From the NCBI RefSeq assembly GCF_000295955.2, contig NZ_ALXE01000025.1:124001-188000 (forward strand): a DNA stretch of 64,000 nt, in the 5' to 3' direction. Both the position numbers and the translations under genes were made by a program. Source of the DNA: Pantoea sp. A4 (GTDB lineage: Bacteria; Pseudomonadota; Gammaproteobacteria; Enterobacterales; Enterobacteriaceae). A model generated the notes under the pieces. The model was not told where the DNA came from. It was given only the letters and a program-made list of their open reading frames with translations, and did not search any database. Positions 16,893 through 31,622 of the stretch are shown piece by piece. How positions within the stretch are numbered: the stretch's first letter is position 1; each line of letters opens with the position of its first letter.

Positions 16893-17489
16893 ATGAAAGT
16901 GATCATTATTGGTGCCAGCGGCACCATCGGAAAAGCGGTCGCTGAGCAGTTACAGGCAGACCACGAGATCATTCGCGTGGGGAAAACCCAGGGCGATTTT
17001 CAGGTGGATATCACCGATGAAGCCAGCGTGGCTGCACTGTTTGCCCAAACTGGCAAGGTCGATGCGATTATCTCCACCACCGGCGGTGTGCACTATGGCC
17101 CGCTAAGCGAAACCACTACCGAGCAGTTCAACAGCGGGTTACAGAACAAGCTGCTGGGCCAGGTGCGTCTGGTGCTGTTGGGGCAGAAAATCCTTAATCC
17201 TGGCGGATCGTTCACCCTGACCACCGGCATTTTGGCGCAACAACCGATCCGCACCGGGGTGAATGCCACAGCGGTCAACGGGGCGCTGGAAGGCTTTGTG
17301 CTGGCAGCGGCCAATGAGCTGCCTGGACTGCGCATTAATGCCGTCAGTCCTACTGTGCTCACCGAGTCATTGGGTAAATATGGCGCTTTCTTCCCGGGGT
17401 TTGAAAGTGCAGATGCTAAGCGCGTGGCACTGGCCTATCGCCGCAGTCTGGAAGGCATCGAAACCGGCAAAGTGTATCGCGTCTGGTAG
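16893..17489 (+). CDS. SDR-fold protein without the catalytic Tyr and Lys (PRK07578-like)
   Basis: A 198-residue short Rossmann protein. The cofactor motif GASGTIG is intact (residues 7-13) and STTGG replaces NNAG. Where classical SDRs carry Y-x-x-x-K, this sequence has Ala125 and Asn129 (GVNATAVNGALEGF), so it lacks the usual catalytic residues. Small SDR proteins of this type occur widely in proteobacteria beside LysR regulators; their activity is not established as far as I know. The start has AGGAGG at 16880-16885. It is divergent from the LysR gene. Confidence 0.8.
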   Translation: MKVIIIGASGTIGKAVAEQLQADHEIIRVGKTQGDFQVDITDEASVAALFAQTGKVDAIISTTGGVHYGPLSETTTEQFNSGLQNKLLGQVRLVLLGQKILNPGGSFTLTTGILAQQPIRTGVNATAVNGALEGFVLAAANELPGLRINAVSPTVLTESLGKYGAFFPGFESADAKRVALAYRRSLEGIETGKVYRVW

Positions 17490-17580
17490 TCCCCTACACG
17501 GGGATCCGTGCCCTGCGGCTCCCCGCTACAGTTAAACCCATCATCAATCAATCGCATAATTCCCGCCATATTCACTACAG

Positions 17581-17597
17581 TTTAATGTTCCCTTAAG
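17581..17597 (+). promoter_or_regulatory. PmrA (BasR) box of the arn operon
   Basis: TTTAAT-N5-CTTAAG is a perfect match to the PmrA consensus YTTAAK-N5-YTTAAK. It lies about 230 bases before arnB, in the promoter region of an operon that PmrA/BasR controls in Salmonella and E. coli. Confidence 0.8.
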
Positions 17598-17639
17598 GTT
17601 TGTGATTTACCCTTCACGCATCAAAACCATCCAGAGGTG

Positions 17640-17656
17640 CTTAAGATTTTTCTAAG
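17640..17656 (+). promoter_or_regulatory. Second, imperfect PmrA box
   Basis: CTTAAG-N5-TCTAAG matches the PmrA direct-repeat consensus except for one base in the second half. It is 59 bases downstream of the perfect box, on the same DNA strand, and 170 bases before arnB. It may be a second activator site or sit in the transcribed leader. Confidence 0.5.
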
Positions 17657-17826
17657 GTATTTCTAACGGTAAAGCGCAGTAATTATTGATTACATATTGA
17701 ACTTTCATTTAGCTTTTGTTGAGCTTTATAAAGGTTTGTTCGTCATAACAAAAAAGACCCGGCTGGCTTTTGCTGTGCGCACTTTTTGCTAAAATTATCG
17801 ACGTCAAATATTAAGGAATCTTTACA

Positions 17827-18963
17827 ATGCCATTCCTTCCCTTTTCGCGCCCTTCACTGGGTGAGTTAGAACTTGAAGCGGTAAAAACGGTATTTGCTTC
17901 CGGTTGGATCACCACCGGGCCAAAGTGTGCGGAGCTGGAAAAAGCGTTTTGTCAGCTTACCGGCAATCAGCACGCCATTGCAGTCAGTTCGGCGACCGCC
18001 GGTATGCATGTCACCTTAATGGCGCTGGGCATTGGGCCAGGTGACGAGGTGATTACCCCCTCACTGACCTGGGTTTCGACCCTGAATATGATTACGCTGC
18101 TCGGCGCAACGCCAGTCATGATTGATGTTGATCGCGATACGCTGATGGTCACGCCAGAGCAGATTGCCGCGGCCATCACCCCGCGTACTCGTGCCATTAT
18201 TCCGGTTCACTATGCTGGCGCTCCTGTTGATCTGGAGCCGATACGCGCCCTTGCCCAGCAGCAGAATATCCCCCTGATTGAAGATGCCGCTCACGCCGCC
18301 GGGACTTACTACCAGGGCCGTCACGTGGGCGATCGCGGTACCGCAATCTTCTCCTTCCACGCCATTAAGAATATGAGCTGTGCTGAAGGCGGATTGATCG
18401 TCACCGATGATGCCGCGTTGGCAGACAAAATCCGCAGCCTGAAATTCCACGGTCTGGGCGTCGATGCCTACGATCGCGATACCCACGGACGCCAGCCGCA
18501 AGCGGAAGTCATCACTCCCGGCTTTAAGTACAACCTGCCGGATATCAGCGCGGCCATTGCGCTGGTGCAGCTCTCACGGCTGGAGCAGATCAACCAGCGG
18601 CGAGCCGCTATCGCCCAGCGTTACCTTGAAGGCCTGGCGGACACCCCGTTTTTACCGCTGACGCAGCCGGAATGGCCGCATCAGCACGCATGGCACCTGT
18701 TTATTATCCGCGTAGATGAAGCCCGCTGTGGCATCACGCGCGATGCACTGATGCAGGCGCTAAAAGCACAGGATATTGGCACTGGCCTGCATTTCCGTGC
18801 TGCACACACCCACAAGTATTACCGCGAGCGTTACCCGGATCTGTCGTTGCCCAACAGCGAGTGGAACTCTGCACGTATCTGCTCGATCCCCTTGTTCCCT
18901 GATATGAGCGACGATGATGTTGAACGCGTTATTGCGGCGCTCCGCCAACTGGCCGGAGTCTGA
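17827..18963 (+). CDS. arnB: UDP-4-amino-4-deoxy-L-arabinose--oxoglutarate aminotransferase
   Basis: A 378-residue DegT/DnrJ/EryC1 aminotransferase, the normal ArnB length. The PLP-binding lysine is Lys181 in [13 protein letters not shown], and the cofactor pocket has EDAAHA. It converts UDP-L-Ara4O with glutamate to UDP-L-Ara4N in the cytoplasm, for lipid A modification that gives polymyxin and cationic peptide resistance. It is the first gene of arnBCADTEF; arnC starts one base after its stop. Confidence 0.95.
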   Translation: MPFLPFSRPSLGELELEAVKTVFASGWITTGPKCAELEKAFCQLTGNQHAIAVSSATAGMHVTLMALGIGPGDEVITPSLTWVSTLNMITLLGATPVMIDVDRDTLMVTPEQIAAAITPRTRAIIPVHYAGAPVDLEPIRALAQQQNIPLIEDAAHAAGTYYQGRHVGDRGTAIFSFHAIKNMSCAEGGLIVTDDAALADKIRSLKFHGLGVDAYDRDTHGRQPQAEVITPGFKYNLPDISAAIALVQLSRLEQINQRRAAIAQRYLEGLADTPFLPLTQPEWPHQHAWHLFIIRVDEARCGITRDALMQALKAQDIGTGLHFRAAHTHKYYRERYPDLSLPNSEWNSARICSIPLFPDMSDDDVERVIAALRQLAGV

Positions 18964-18964
18964 C

Positions 18965-19951
18965 ATGTTAAATGAAAAACCGATTGAAAAGATTTCGGTG
19001 GTGATCCCGGTCTATAACGAGCAGGAGAGCTTGCCGGAACTGATCCGCCGTACTTCAGAGGCCTGTGAACGGGTCGCTTTACAGTATGAGATCGTGCTGA
19101 TCGATGACGGCAGTCAGGATCGTTCGGCGGAGATGATCGATGCGGCCGCCAGCGAACCGGGCAGTCATGTGGTTGGGGTACTACTGAATCGCAACTATGG
19201 CCAACACTCGGCGATCATGGCGGGCTTTAGCCACGTCAGCGGGGATCTGATCATCACACTGGATGCCGATTTGCAAAACCCACCGGAAGAGATCCCGAAC
19301 CTGGTGGCTGCGGCGCAGCAGGGGTATGACGTGGTCGGCACCGTGCGTCAGAACCGCCAGGATAGCTGGTTCCGCCGTCGCGCTTCTCGCACCATCAATC
19401 ACCTGATTCAGCGCGTGACCGGTAAAGCGATGGGGGATTACGGCTGCATGCTGCGTGCCTATCGTCGTCACATCATTGAGGCGATGCTCAACTGCCACGA
19501 ACGCAGCACGTTTATCCCGATTCTGGCAAACACCTTTGCCCGTCGCACCATTGAACTGCCGGTTACCCACGCAGAACGTGAGTTTGGTGAATCGAAATAC
19601 AGTTTCATGCGCCTGATCAACCTGATGTTTGATCTGGTCACCTGCCTGACCACCACGCCACTGCGCCTGCTGAGCGTGGTCGGCAGCATGATTGCGCTGG
19701 CCGGTTTTGCTTTTGCGCTGGTGCTGCTGGTGTTGCGGTTGTTCCTGGGGTCTGAGTGGGCCGAGAACGGCGTGTTCACGCTGTTTGCCGTGTTATTCAT
19801 CTTTATTGGTGCGCAGTTCGTCGGTATGGGACTGCTTGGCGAGTATATCGGCCGAATTTATAACGATGTGCGGGCGCGCCCGCGTTACTTCATCCAGCGT
19901 GTGATTAACCCACAACAACAAAAGCTGTCCGTAGAGGAAACTGAGCAATGA
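18965..19951 (+). CDS. arnC: Undecaprenyl-phosphate Ara4FN transferase
   Basis: A 328-residue GT2 glycosyltransferase. The N-terminal domain carries [12 protein letters not shown], the DDGS motif and [11 protein letters not shown] (metal-binding DxD region); two C-terminal transmembrane helices (about residues 235-260 and 270-300) anchor it to the inner membrane. It moves 4-formamido-arabinose to undecaprenyl phosphate. The ATG at 18965 gives a length close to the E. coli protein (322). It overlaps arnA by 4 bases. Confidence 0.95.
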   Translation: MLNEKPIEKISVVIPVYNEQESLPELIRRTSEACERVALQYEIVLIDDGSQDRSAEMIDAAASEPGSHVVGVLLNRNYGQHSAIMAGFSHVSGDLIITLDADLQNPPEEIPNLVAAAQQGYDVVGTVRQNRQDSWFRRRASRTINHLIQRVTGKAMGDYGCMLRAYRRHIIEAMLNCHERSTFIPILANTFARRTIELPVTHAEREFGESKYSFMRLINLMFDLVTCLTTTPLRLLSVVGSMIALAGFAFALVLLVLRLFLGSEWAENGVFTLFAVLFIFIGAQFVGMGLLGEYIGRIYNDVRARPRYFIQRVINPQQQKLSVEETEQ

Positions 19952-21930
19952 AAACTGTCGTCTTCGCCTATCACGATATGGGCTGTGTGGGCATTACTGC
20001 GCTGCTGCAAGCCGGCTATACCATTAGTGCCATTTTTACCCATGCGGATAATGCCGCTGAGAATCACTTCTTTGGCTCAGTTGCCCGTCTGGCGGCGGAT
20101 CACGGCATTCCGGTGTACGCGCCGGAAGAGGTTAATCACCCACTGTGGGTTGACCGTATTAAAGCGTTGCAACCTGATGCGATCTTCTCTTTCTACTACC
20201 GCAACTTGTTGAGCGACAACATTCTTAACAGCGCGAAGCAGGGCGCATTCAATCTGCATGGCTCACTGCTGCCGAAATACCGTGGCCGTGCTCCGCTGAA
20301 CTGGGCGCTGGTGAACGGTGAACGCGAAACCGGTGTGACACTCCACCGTATGGTGAAGCGCGCGGACGCAGGCGAGATCATGGCGCAGCAACGCGTCGCG
20401 ATTGAAGAAACCGATAATGCACCCTCCCTGCACCGTAAGCTGCTCCAGGCCGCTGAAAGCCTGCTGGCGCAGAGCCTGCCAGCGCTGAAACAGGGCGAAT
20501 TGCACGGTAAGGCGCAGAACGAAGCTGAAGCCACCGTGGTGGGGCGTCGCATCGCCGAAGATGGCCGTATCGACTGGCAGCAGCCAGCGCAAACCATCAA
20601 TAACCTGGTTCGCGCCGTGACAGACCCGTGGCCGGGCGCGTTTGCGTTTGCCGGTACGCAGAAATTCATCGTCTGGCGTGGCAAAGTGCAGGCGGAAAAT
20701 AGCCAGGCACGCGCAGGCACGGTGCTGTCGGTTGATCCTTTAGTGGTCGCCTGTGGTGAAGGTGCGCTGGAGATTCAAACCGGGCAAACTGAGAACGGCG
20801 TCTACATGAACGGTGTTCAGCTGGCGCAAAGCCTGGGTCTGGTGCCGGGCGCACTGCTCTATTCACAGGCGGTCGCGGCCATTAAACGTCGCACGCGCGT
20901 GCTGATCCTCGGTGTTAACGGCTTTATCGGTAACCATTTGACCGAGCGCCTGTTGCAGGATGATAACTTCGAAGTTTACGGGCTGGATATCGGCTCTGAT
21001 GCGATTAGCCGTTTCGTTGGGCACAACCGCTTCCACTTCGTTGAAGGTGACATCAGTATTCACTCTGAGTGGATCGAGTACCACATCAAAAAATGTGATG
21101 TGATCCTGCCGCTGGTGGCGATCGCCACGCCGATCGAATACACCCGTAACCCGCTGCGCGTGTTTGAGCTGGATTTCGAAGAGAACCTGAAGATCATCCG
21201 CGACTGCGTTAAATACCAGAAGCGCATTATTTTTCCATCCACTTCCGAAGTGTACGGCATGTGTACAGACAGCAACTTCGATGAAGATCACTCCAATCTG
21301 GTGGTGGGGCCAATCAATAAACAGCGCTGGATCTACTCGGTTTCGAAGCAGCTGCTGGACCGTGTGATCTGGGCTTACGGTGAAAAAGAGGGGCTGCGCT
21401 TTACCCTTTTCCGTCCGTTCAACTGGATGGGGCCGCGCCTGGATAACCTTAATGCGGCGCGCATCGGTAGCTCTCGTGCGATTACCCAGCTGATCCTCAA
21501 TCTGGTGGAAGGCTCACCGATCAAACTGATTGACGGTGGCCGACAGAAACGCTGCTTTACCGACATCAAAGACGGCATTGAAGCGCTGTTCCGTATTATT
21601 GAAAACCGCAATAGCAACTGCGACGGGCAGATCATCAATATCGGTAACCCGGAAAACGAAGCCAGCATTCGTGAACTGGCGGAGCAACTGCTGGCGAGCT
21701 TTGAGCGCCACCCTCTGCGCGATCGCTTCCCACCGTTTGCCGGTTTCCGTGAAGTCGAGAGCAGCAGCTACTACGGCAAAGGCTATCAGGATGTTGAGCA
21801 CCGCAAGCCTTCCATCCGTAATGCGCGCCGCCTGCTGGAGTGGAAACCCGATGTGGCCATGGAAACCACTATCGACAATACCCTTGATTTCTTCCTGCGC
21901 ACGGTTGAGCTGCAGGATGAGCATCAATGA
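19948..21930 (+). CDS. arnA: Bifunctional UDP-glucuronate decarboxylase / UDP-Ara4N formyltransferase
   Basis: A 660-residue protein, the same length as E. coli ArnA. The N-terminal formyltransferase domain (about 1-304) has the [13 protein letters not shown] active-site segment. The C-terminal domain is an extended SDR with [10 protein letters not shown] for NAD binding, [10 protein letters not shown] (catalytic Ser/Thr and Glu) and the YSVSK motif. It oxidatively decarboxylates UDP-glucuronate and N-formylates UDP-Ara4N. It overlaps arnC and arnD by 4 bases. Confidence 0.97.
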   Translation: MKTVVFAYHDMGCVGITALLQAGYTISAIFTHADNAAENHFFGSVARLAADHGIPVYAPEEVNHPLWVDRIKALQPDAIFSFYYRNLLSDNILNSAKQGAFNLHGSLLPKYRGRAPLNWALVNGERETGVTLHRMVKRADAGEIMAQQRVAIEETDNAPSLHRKLLQAAESLLAQSLPALKQGELHGKAQNEAEATVVGRRIAEDGRIDWQQPAQTINNLVRAVTDPWPGAFAFAGTQKFIVWRGKVQAENSQARAGTVLSVDPLVVACGEGALEIQTGQTENGVYMNGVQLAQSLGLVPGALLYSQAVAAIKRRTRVLILGVNGFIGNHLTERLLQDDNFEVYGLDIGSDAISRFVGHNRFHFVEGDISIHSEWIEYHIKKCDVILPLVAIATPIEYTRNPLRVFELDFEENLKIIRDCVKYQKRIIFPSTSEVYGMCTDSNFDEDHSNLVVGPINKQRWIYSVSKQLLDRVIWAYGEKEGLRFTLFRPFNWMGPRLDNLNAARIGSSRAITQLILNLVEGSPIKLIDGGRQKRCFTDIKDGIEALFRIIENRNSNCDGQIINIGNPENEASIRELAEQLLASFERHPLRDRFPPFAGFREVESSSYYGKGYQDVEHRKPSIRNARRLLEWKPDVAMETTIDNTLDFFLRTVELQDEHQ

Positions 21931-22829
21931 AAAAAATCGGTCTACGCATTGATGTAGATACCTGGCGTGGCACGGCTCAAGGCGTGCCCGCGCTGCTGAC
22001 GCTGTTGCGCCAGCATCAGATACGCGGCAGCTTTTTCTTCAGCGTGGGACCGGACAATATGGGACGCCACTTGTGGCGTCTGATAAAACCGCGCTTCCTG
22101 TGGAAAATGCTGCGCTCGCGCGCCGTCTCGCTGTATGGCTGGGATATTTTGCTGGCAGGCACCGCGTGGCCGGGCAGGCAAATTGGCCAGGGGCTGGCGG
22201 ACGTGCTGCGTGCAACAGCGCAGGAGCATGAAGTCGGTCTGCACGCGTGGGATCACTTTGCCTGGCAAACCTGGGCGGGCGTCTGGTCTGAGGCGCAGCT
22301 GCGCCAGCAGATTGAACGCGGCCATGAGGCGCTAGAGGCGATCATTCAGCAACCGGTGCGCTGCTCAGCGGTGGCGGGCTGGCGGGCGGATGCTCGAGTG
22401 GTCGCGGCCAAACAGCCTTTCGCCTTCCATTACAACAGCGACTGCCGTGGCACCACGCCTTTTCGCCCCCTGCTCGCCAACGGTCACGCGGGTACTGTAC
22501 AGATTCCGGTAACGTTACCGACCTGGGATGAAGTGGTGGGGCAGCAGGTCAGTGCACGGGATTTCAACGATTTTATTCTCGCAAAAATGCACGCCGATAC
22601 CGGCACACCGGTGTATACCATCCATGCTGAAGTGGAGGGGATCAGCGGGCTGGCGGCATTTGATGAGCTGCTACAGCGCATGGCGGCGGAGGGGCTGACC
22701 TTCTGTCCGTTGATTGAGCTGTTACCGCAGGATATCAGCCAGCTCCCGTTAGGGCAGATTGTGCGCGGCGAAATCCCAGGGCGCGAAGGTTGGTTAGGCT
22801 GTGAGCACATTACAGGTGAGTCTGCATGA
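21927..22829 (+). CDS. arnD: 4-deoxy-4-formamido-L-arabinose-phosphoundecaprenol deformylase
   Basis: A 300-residue NodB-homology deacetylase. The metal-binding motifs are RIDVDTW near the N-terminus and HAWDHF in the middle of the domain (about residue 105-110). It removes the formyl group from undecaprenyl-phosphate-Ara4FN at the membrane. It is coupled by 4-base overlaps to arnA and arnT. Confidence 0.95.
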   Translation: MKKIGLRIDVDTWRGTAQGVPALLTLLRQHQIRGSFFFSVGPDNMGRHLWRLIKPRFLWKMLRSRAVSLYGWDILLAGTAWPGRQIGQGLADVLRATAQEHEVGLHAWDHFAWQTWAGVWSEAQLRQQIERGHEALEAIIQQPVRCSAVAGWRADARVVAAKQPFAFHYNSDCRGTTPFRPLLANGHAGTVQIPVTLPTWDEVVGQQVSARDFNDFILAKMHADTGTPVYTIHAEVEGISGLAAFDELLQRMAAEGLTFCPLIELLPQDISQLPLGQIVRGEIPGREGWLGCEHITGESA

Positions 22830-24478
22830 GTAAAGCTGCTAAGGGGACGCTGCTCGGCGTCCTTTTTGTTCTCTATTATCTGCTGCCCTTAGCGTTTCGT
22901 GACTTATGGCAGCCAGATGAAACCCGCTATGCGGAGATCAGCCGTGAGATGTTACAAAGCGGCAACTGGATCGTGCCGCACTTCTTCGATCTCCGTTATT
23001 TCGAAAAACCGATCGCCGGTTACTGGATCAACAACATTAGCCAGTGGATCTTTGGTCACAACAACTTTGCCGTACGCTTCGGATCGGTATTCTGCGCCAG
23101 TGTCAGCGCCTTGTTGATCTACTGGCTGGCGCGTCGCCTGTGGCAGGATCGTGCTACTGCGCTATTGGGTGCGGTTATCTTCCTGACGTCGTTGCTGGTG
23201 TATGCCATCAGCACCTATGCGGTGTTGGACCCGATGCTACTGCTGTGGCTGACTGCGGCGATGTGCTGTTACTGGGGAGCCACGGAAGCACGCAGCCGCG
23301 CTGGGCGGTTGGGTGGGTTTGTCCTGTTTGGTTTTGCCTGCGGTATGGGCTTTATGACCAAAGGTTTTCTGGCGCTGGCGGTGCCGGTACTGGCGATTGT
23401 GCCCTGGGCGCTGATGAGCGGGCGGATGAAACAGCTGATCTGCTATGGCCCGCTGGCGATACTCAGCGCCGCAGCCATCAGTGCGCCCTGGGCGCTGGCG
23501 ATAAACCAGCAAGAACCGGACTTCTGGCACTACTTCTTTTGGGTTGAGCATATCCAGCGCTTTGCCGAAAAAGATGCGCAACACAAAGCGCCATTCTGGT
23601 ACTACCTGCCGGTGCTGATTGGCGGCACCCTGCCGTGGCTCGCCTTCTTGCCAGGGGCATTAAAGCAGGCATGGCAGCAGCGTCAGGAACAGCGCGGTGG
23701 GTTGTATTTACTGAGCTGGGTGGTGATGCCACTGCTGTTCTTCAGCGTGGCAAAAGGCAAGTTACCGACTTACATCTTGCCTTGTTTCGCCCCGCTGGCA
23801 CTGCTGTTAGCGCATTATGCTCGCCATCTGACCGGGACTGCGGTATTACGCTGGAACGGCTGGATTAACCTGCTGTTTGGTGCGCTCACTGCGGCGGTGG
23901 TACTGGTGGTGCTGGCCCCCTGGGGCGTAACGCATCGCCCGGTTTATCATGAGAATGAAGTCTGGCGAGTGGTGCTGGCGGCAGCGGCATTTCTGGGTTG
24001 GGCGTTGGTGGGGTACTTCACCCTGCGCCAGCCGGAAAAACACTGGAAACTGGCAGCACTTTGCCCGCTGGTGTTGGCGTTAGTGGTGGGTTCAGCCATT
24101 CCTGAGAAGGTGCGGGATTCGAAGCAGCCACAGGAATTTGTGGCGGCTACGGCGAGCCATCTGGCTGGCAGCCGCTATATCCTTGTGAACAATCCGGGCG
24201 TGGGATCAGCGGTGGCCTGGCATCTGCAACGCAGCGACATTATGTTCTGGTCGCAGAAAGGGGAGATCGAGTATGGCCTCGGCTATGCGGATGCAAACGG
24301 CCGGTTTGTCTCAACGCAAGAGTTCCCTGGTTGGTTAGCCACACACCGCAAGCTGGGTAAGGTGGCGCTGGTGCTCCTGTTGCCATCGGATAAGGACCTG
24401 GCGGATTCGCTGCCCAAAGCGGATTACCACTACCGCCAGGGGCGCTTTGACTACCTGCAATACGATCAAACGCCATGA
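22826..24478 (+). CDS. arnT: Undecaprenyl phosphate-Ara4N lipid A transferase
   Basis: A 550-residue GT-C/PMT-family membrane enzyme, the same length as E. coli ArnT. It has an N-terminal helix followed by the first periplasmic loop with [17 protein letters not shown] (conserved acidic residues of the active site) and about twelve further hydrophobic segments, with a C-terminal soluble domain. It transfers Ara4N to lipid A phosphates on the periplasmic face. It overlaps arnD and arnE. Confidence 0.97.
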   Translation: MSKAAKGTLLGVLFVLYYLLPLAFRDLWQPDETRYAEISREMLQSGNWIVPHFFDLRYFEKPIAGYWINNISQWIFGHNNFAVRFGSVFCASVSALLIYWLARRLWQDRATALLGAVIFLTSLLVYAISTYAVLDPMLLLWLTAAMCCYWGATEARSRAGRLGGFVLFGFACGMGFMTKGFLALAVPVLAIVPWALMSGRMKQLICYGPLAILSAAAISAPWALAINQQEPDFWHYFFWVEHIQRFAEKDAQHKAPFWYYLPVLIGGTLPWLAFLPGALKQAWQQRQEQRGGLYLLSWVVMPLLFFSVAKGKLPTYILPCFAPLALLLAHYARHLTGTAVLRWNGWINLLFGALTAAVVLVVLAPWGVTHRPVYHENEVWRVVLAAAAFLGWALVGYFTLRQPEKHWKLAALCPLVLALVVGSAIPEKVRDSKQPQEFVAATASHLAGSRYILVNNPGVGSAVAWHLQRSDIMFWSQKGEIEYGLGYADANGRFVSTQEFPGWLATHRKLGKVALVLLLPSDKDLADSLPKADYHYRQGRFDYLQYDQTP

Positions 24479-24798
24479 TGTGGCTGTTGATTGTGTTGGT
24501 CAGCCTGCTGAGCTGCGCGGCACAACTTTGTCAGAAACAGGCGGCGCACAGCGTTCAGCGCCGCCTGCTGTTGCGCTGGCTGGCGTTAAGCGTGCTGTTG
24601 CTGGGTATTGGCATGCTGATCTGGCTGGTGGTGCTACAGCGTGTGCCGGTGAGTGTTGCTTATCCGATGCTCAGCATTAACTTTGTGCTGGTGGCGCTGG
24701 CGGCGCGGATTATCTGGCGCGAACGGCTGAACGCGGTGCAGCTTTTTGGCACGTTGCTGATTGTGGCCGGAGTGGCGTTGATGGGAGTGCATGTGTGA
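24475..24798 (+). CDS. arnE: Undecaprenyl-P-Ara4N flippase subunit ArnE
   Basis: A 107-residue small multidrug-resistance-like membrane protein with four hydrophobic segments, including VPVSVAYPMLSINFVLVAL. With ArnF it moves undecaprenyl-phosphate-Ara4N across the inner membrane. Slightly shorter than the E. coli protein (111). It overlaps arnT and arnF by 4 bases. Confidence 0.93.
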   Translation: MMWLLIVLVSLLSCAAQLCQKQAAHSVQRRLLLRWLALSVLLLGIGMLIWLVVLQRVPVSVAYPMLSINFVLVALAARIIWRERLNAVQLFGTLLIVAGVALMGVHV

Positions 24799-25178
24799 AA
24801 GGCTATCTGTTAGCGCTTTGCAGCGTGCTGCTGGTGACGCTGGCGCAGCTGTTACTGCGCCATGCGATGACGCAACTGCCGGACGTGATGTCCCTCTCTT
24901 TGCTGCTGAGTGCCTTGAAAATCAGCTTCAAACCGCTGTTGCTGCTGCTGGTAGGGTTTCTGGCTTATGGTTTGTCGATGCTGTGCTGGACGCTGGCGTT
25001 ACGTTCAGTGGCGTTGAGCCGCGCTTATCCGCTGCTCAGCCTCAGCTACGTATTGGTGTGGCTGGCGGCGATTAGCCTGCCTGGTTTTCATGAAGCCTTT
25101 AGCTGGACTGCGTTGGCCGGTATGGTGCTGATTTTGACTGGGTTGGTCTGTATCTGCCTGCCACGTCGGCCGGTGTGA
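24795..25178 (+). CDS. arnF: Undecaprenyl-P-Ara4N flippase subunit ArnF
   Basis: A 127-residue partner of ArnE with four predicted helices and the family sequence SRAYPLLSLSYVLVW. It starts with GTG overlapping the arnE stop. It is the last gene of the operon; no pmrD- or ugd-like gene follows in this window. Confidence 0.93.
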   Translation: MKGYLLALCSVLLVTLAQLLLRHAMTQLPDVMSLSLLLSALKISFKPLLLLLVGFLAYGLSMLCWTLALRSVALSRAYPLLSLSYVLVWLAAISLPGFHEAFSWTALAGMVLILTGLVCICLPRRPV

Positions 25179-25276
25179 GCGCCGGGAAAAATTCGATCTC
25201 GCTCGCAGTTTTGCATTAATGCCCAAGGAGGGGGTTGTTAATTTCCCGGCAAGAGAGCCATCATAAACGCGATTAA

Positions 25277-25299
25277 GGATTGTTACTGGTCGCAGGCAA

Positions 25300-25303
<4 letters not shown>
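25277..25303 (+). promoter_or_regulatory. RAT antiterminator site upstream of bglF
   Basis: This 27-base element begins GGATTGTTACTG and ends GCAGGCAAAACC, the pattern of the ribonucleic antiterminator bound by BglG-family proteins. Its last bases overlap the 5' arm of the terminator that follows, so protein binding and terminator folding exclude each other. Confidence 0.9.
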
Positions 25304-28687
<3,384 letters not shown>

Positions 28688-28719
28688 CGGTACGGTGCCG
28701 CACTCCGGTGCGGCGCTCT

Positions 28720-29688
<969 letters not shown>

Positions 29689-29750
29689 CTAACAGCAAGC
29701 GCCTGAAGCGCTAAATGTGACGCAACGCGGACGGAACAACCTAGCCGGTA

Positions 29751-31028
29751 TTAATGATGCCCTTTAGCCTGAGCGTATGCCGCTGGCAGATTCAGACGCT
29801 GCCAGAAAGCCTGATCCGGCGTTGAACCAGAAAGCGGGTAGCCAGCCGGGGCCGCCGTTTGTACCATCAGTGCGCGACGCTGTGCCGCCGAGAGGTTCGG
29901 CAGGGCAAATTCCAGCAGCACTTCCGCACCCTGCGGCACTTTCACTTTGGTATTGGCGACTTTTTGCTGTGGCAGGCCATAGCTCATGGTGTAACGGTAG
30001 AAGGTTTTCATCTCTGGTGAGCGATACGGATCGGCTGCGCGATCGTTCTGTGCGCACTGGGCCAGTGATGCGCCACACTCTTTTTCCAGCGCAGCACGCA
30101 GTTGGTCACGGGCTTCAATAAACAGCGCGCGGTATTTAGGATCGTTGAGGTAGTGCGCCACGTTACGCTGGGTCAGCATACGTGAGCCCATGATATCCAA
30201 CGGATAGTGCACGCCCAACACGATGCGTGAATAGCCGTAGCGTGCGCCGCGTTCAACAATGGCATCAAAGCGTTCCGGAATCATTTCCGCTAATAACAGC
30301 GCGTCGGTGTAACCGGTATTGGTGTGGCCGCTCGGGAACGAGCCACCATCGGAACCGTAAGGTTTGCCATCTTTCAGGATCACTTCATCTGGCACCAGGT
30401 GAATGCTGTTACCTTTGATCAGGAACGGACGCAGGTAGTTGAAGTGTTTTTTGGCCGCGCTAGTGCTGACTTCAGAGGCTTTTAACAGCGCAGCAGCTTT
30501 GCTCAGCTCGCCTTTGTCGTAGGCGGTAATAAACGCCTTACCGAGACGAGGGCCGAGGGAGTCGGCGAGGAAATAGAGGTAGCTGATACCATCAGCGTCC
30601 GCGACCGCCTGGTTACGCGCACCCTGTGTTGCATTCAGGTTGATGGCGGTAACGGTTTTCAGGCTTTCATCTAATACGCTTTGCGGTAATGCGCTAAAGC
30701 CTGACAGCAGCTCAATCCCCGCCTGCTGATTGGCTTTGGTCTGGAAGTCATAGCCGCTGGCTTTCAACCAGGCGTAGTCGGCCTGGGTTTTGCTCTGCTT
30801 TGCCTTATCAACCTGTTCCTGGGTTAACTTGCTGCTGTCGCCCTGTAATGCGCTGCGCAGCGCTGCTACGGCTTGCGCATCCAGTGCCTGATAAGCCTGA
30901 GAGGCGTTAGCCGGGGAAGTGGTGGTCGCGACAGCTTCCGCCTGCATCAGTGAAGGTTGCTGATCTTTAGCATAGCTGTGCTGCGCCAGTAGAAGTGCCA
31001 CTGCCGTTAACGCGAAGCGAACTTTCAT
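29751..31028 (-). CDS. Exported PAP2-type acid phosphatase
   Basis: A 425-residue phosphatase with an N-terminal signal peptide (FALTAVALLLAQHSYA, cut near residue 20). The three phosphatase signatures are complete: K-x6-RP (Lys193 to Pro201, KKHFNYLRP), PSGH (residues 232-235) and SR-x5-H-x3-D (Ser267, Arg268, His274, Asp278). The order is that of class A acid phosphatases (PhoN/PhoC), but the protein is much longer than their roughly 250 residues, with extensions on both sides. It should act in the periplasm on phosphomonoesters. Confidence 0.88.
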   Translation of the reverse strand: MKVRFALTAVALLLAQHSYAKDQQPSLMQAEAVATTTSPANASQAYQALDAQAVAALRSALQGDSSKLTQEQVDKAKQSKTQADYAWLKASGYDFQTKANQQAGIELLSGFSALPQSVLDESLKTVTAINLNATQGARNQAVADADGISYLYFLADSLGPRLGKAFITAYDKGELSKAAALLKASEVSTSAAKKHFNYLRPFLIKGNSIHLVPDEVILKDGKPYGSDGGSFPSGHTNTGYTDALLLAEMIPERFDAIVERGARYGYSRIVLGVHYPLDIMGSRMLTQRNVAHYLNDPKYRALFIEARDQLRAALEKECGASLAQCAQNDRAADPYRSPEMKTFYRYTMSYGLPQQKVANTKVKVPQGAEVLLEFALPNLSAAQRRALMVQTAAPAGYPLSGSTPDQAFWQRLNLPAAYAQAKGHH

Positions 31029-31156
31029 TTATTTTTCCTTGCAATCAATAAATTAAGTAGTTTTTTTCCACGCTAGCACTCGGCTGTGACATTTTTATTA
31101 CGGTTACAAATAGAAAGCATTGTCTGGAAAAATGCATTGACCTCCTTCTCTAGAGT

Positions 31157-31190
31157 GATTTTCACCGGCCATCACTGACCGGTGAAAATC
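31157..31190 (-). terminator. Strong hairpin terminator after the tautomerase gene
   Basis: GATTTTCACCGG (31157-31168) pairs perfectly with CCGGTGAAAATC (31179-31190) around a 10-base loop. It lies 2 bases beyond the tautomerase stop on the minus strand. No long T run follows, so it may also act as an RNA-stabilising hairpin. Confidence 0.6.
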
Positions 31191-31192
31191 AA

Positions 31193-31378
31193 TTAACGCT
31201 CGTCAAACGGTACGCCGCCGCGTGATTTATGCTTTTTGGGGGTTTCTTGAATAGAGACGATCACGCTCTCTTTATCGACGCCAAAGCTTTCAACAACCGC
31301 TTCGGTGATTTTCTTCAATAACGTTCTCTTCTGCGCATCGCTACGGCCTTCTGCGGCAAAGACTACGACTTCTGGCAT
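31193..31378 (-). CDS. 4-oxalocrotonate tautomerase-family protein
   Basis: A 61-residue protein of the tautomerase superfamily, the normal subunit size. Pro2 after the initiator Met becomes the N-terminal catalytic proline (MPEVVVF). Residues EGRSDAQKRTLLKKITEAV form the expected helix. It carries a C-terminal basic stretch (KKHKSRGG). Substrate is unknown; no aromatic degradation gene lies nearby. It is a monocistronic unit. Confidence 0.8.
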   Translation of the reverse strand: MPEVVVFAAEGRSDAQKRTLLKKITEAVVESFGVDKESVIVSIQETPKKHKSRGGVPFDER

Positions 31379-31589
31379 GATGATTCCTCGTGATTAACAG
31401 CAGTACTGTCGTCCTCAGACGGTAGAGGTTGACCTTAACCCAGCATCGGCAAGGCGTCAGTGCCTATTTGTAACCTTTAACCCGCCAGTGGCTGTGGTGT
31501 GCGCTGGATATTAACAGAGGGAATGGTCGGCGGAGTGAATTTGAATCGCTTAGCTTTTGCCGCCAGCAGATAAAGAGGAGGGGAAAGAA

Positions 31590-31616
31590 AACCCGCCAAC
31601 ATAGGGCTGGCGGGTT
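31590..31616 (-). terminator. aroP terminator
   Basis: AACCCGCCA (31590-31598) pairs with TGGCGGGTT (31608-31616). On the minus strand it is followed by TTCTTTCC, just after the aroP stop. Confidence 0.75.
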
Positions 31617-31622
31617 AGGCGG

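Larger units (their letters stand above)
17490..17826. other. Upstream region of the arn operon
   Basis: It contains no gene. A small C/G hairpin (CCCCtacacGGGG near 17491-17503) may end the SDR transcript. The remainder is AT-rich with two PmrA-type direct repeats (listed separately) and the arnB ribosome site AAGGAA at 17812-17817. Confidence 0.6.
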
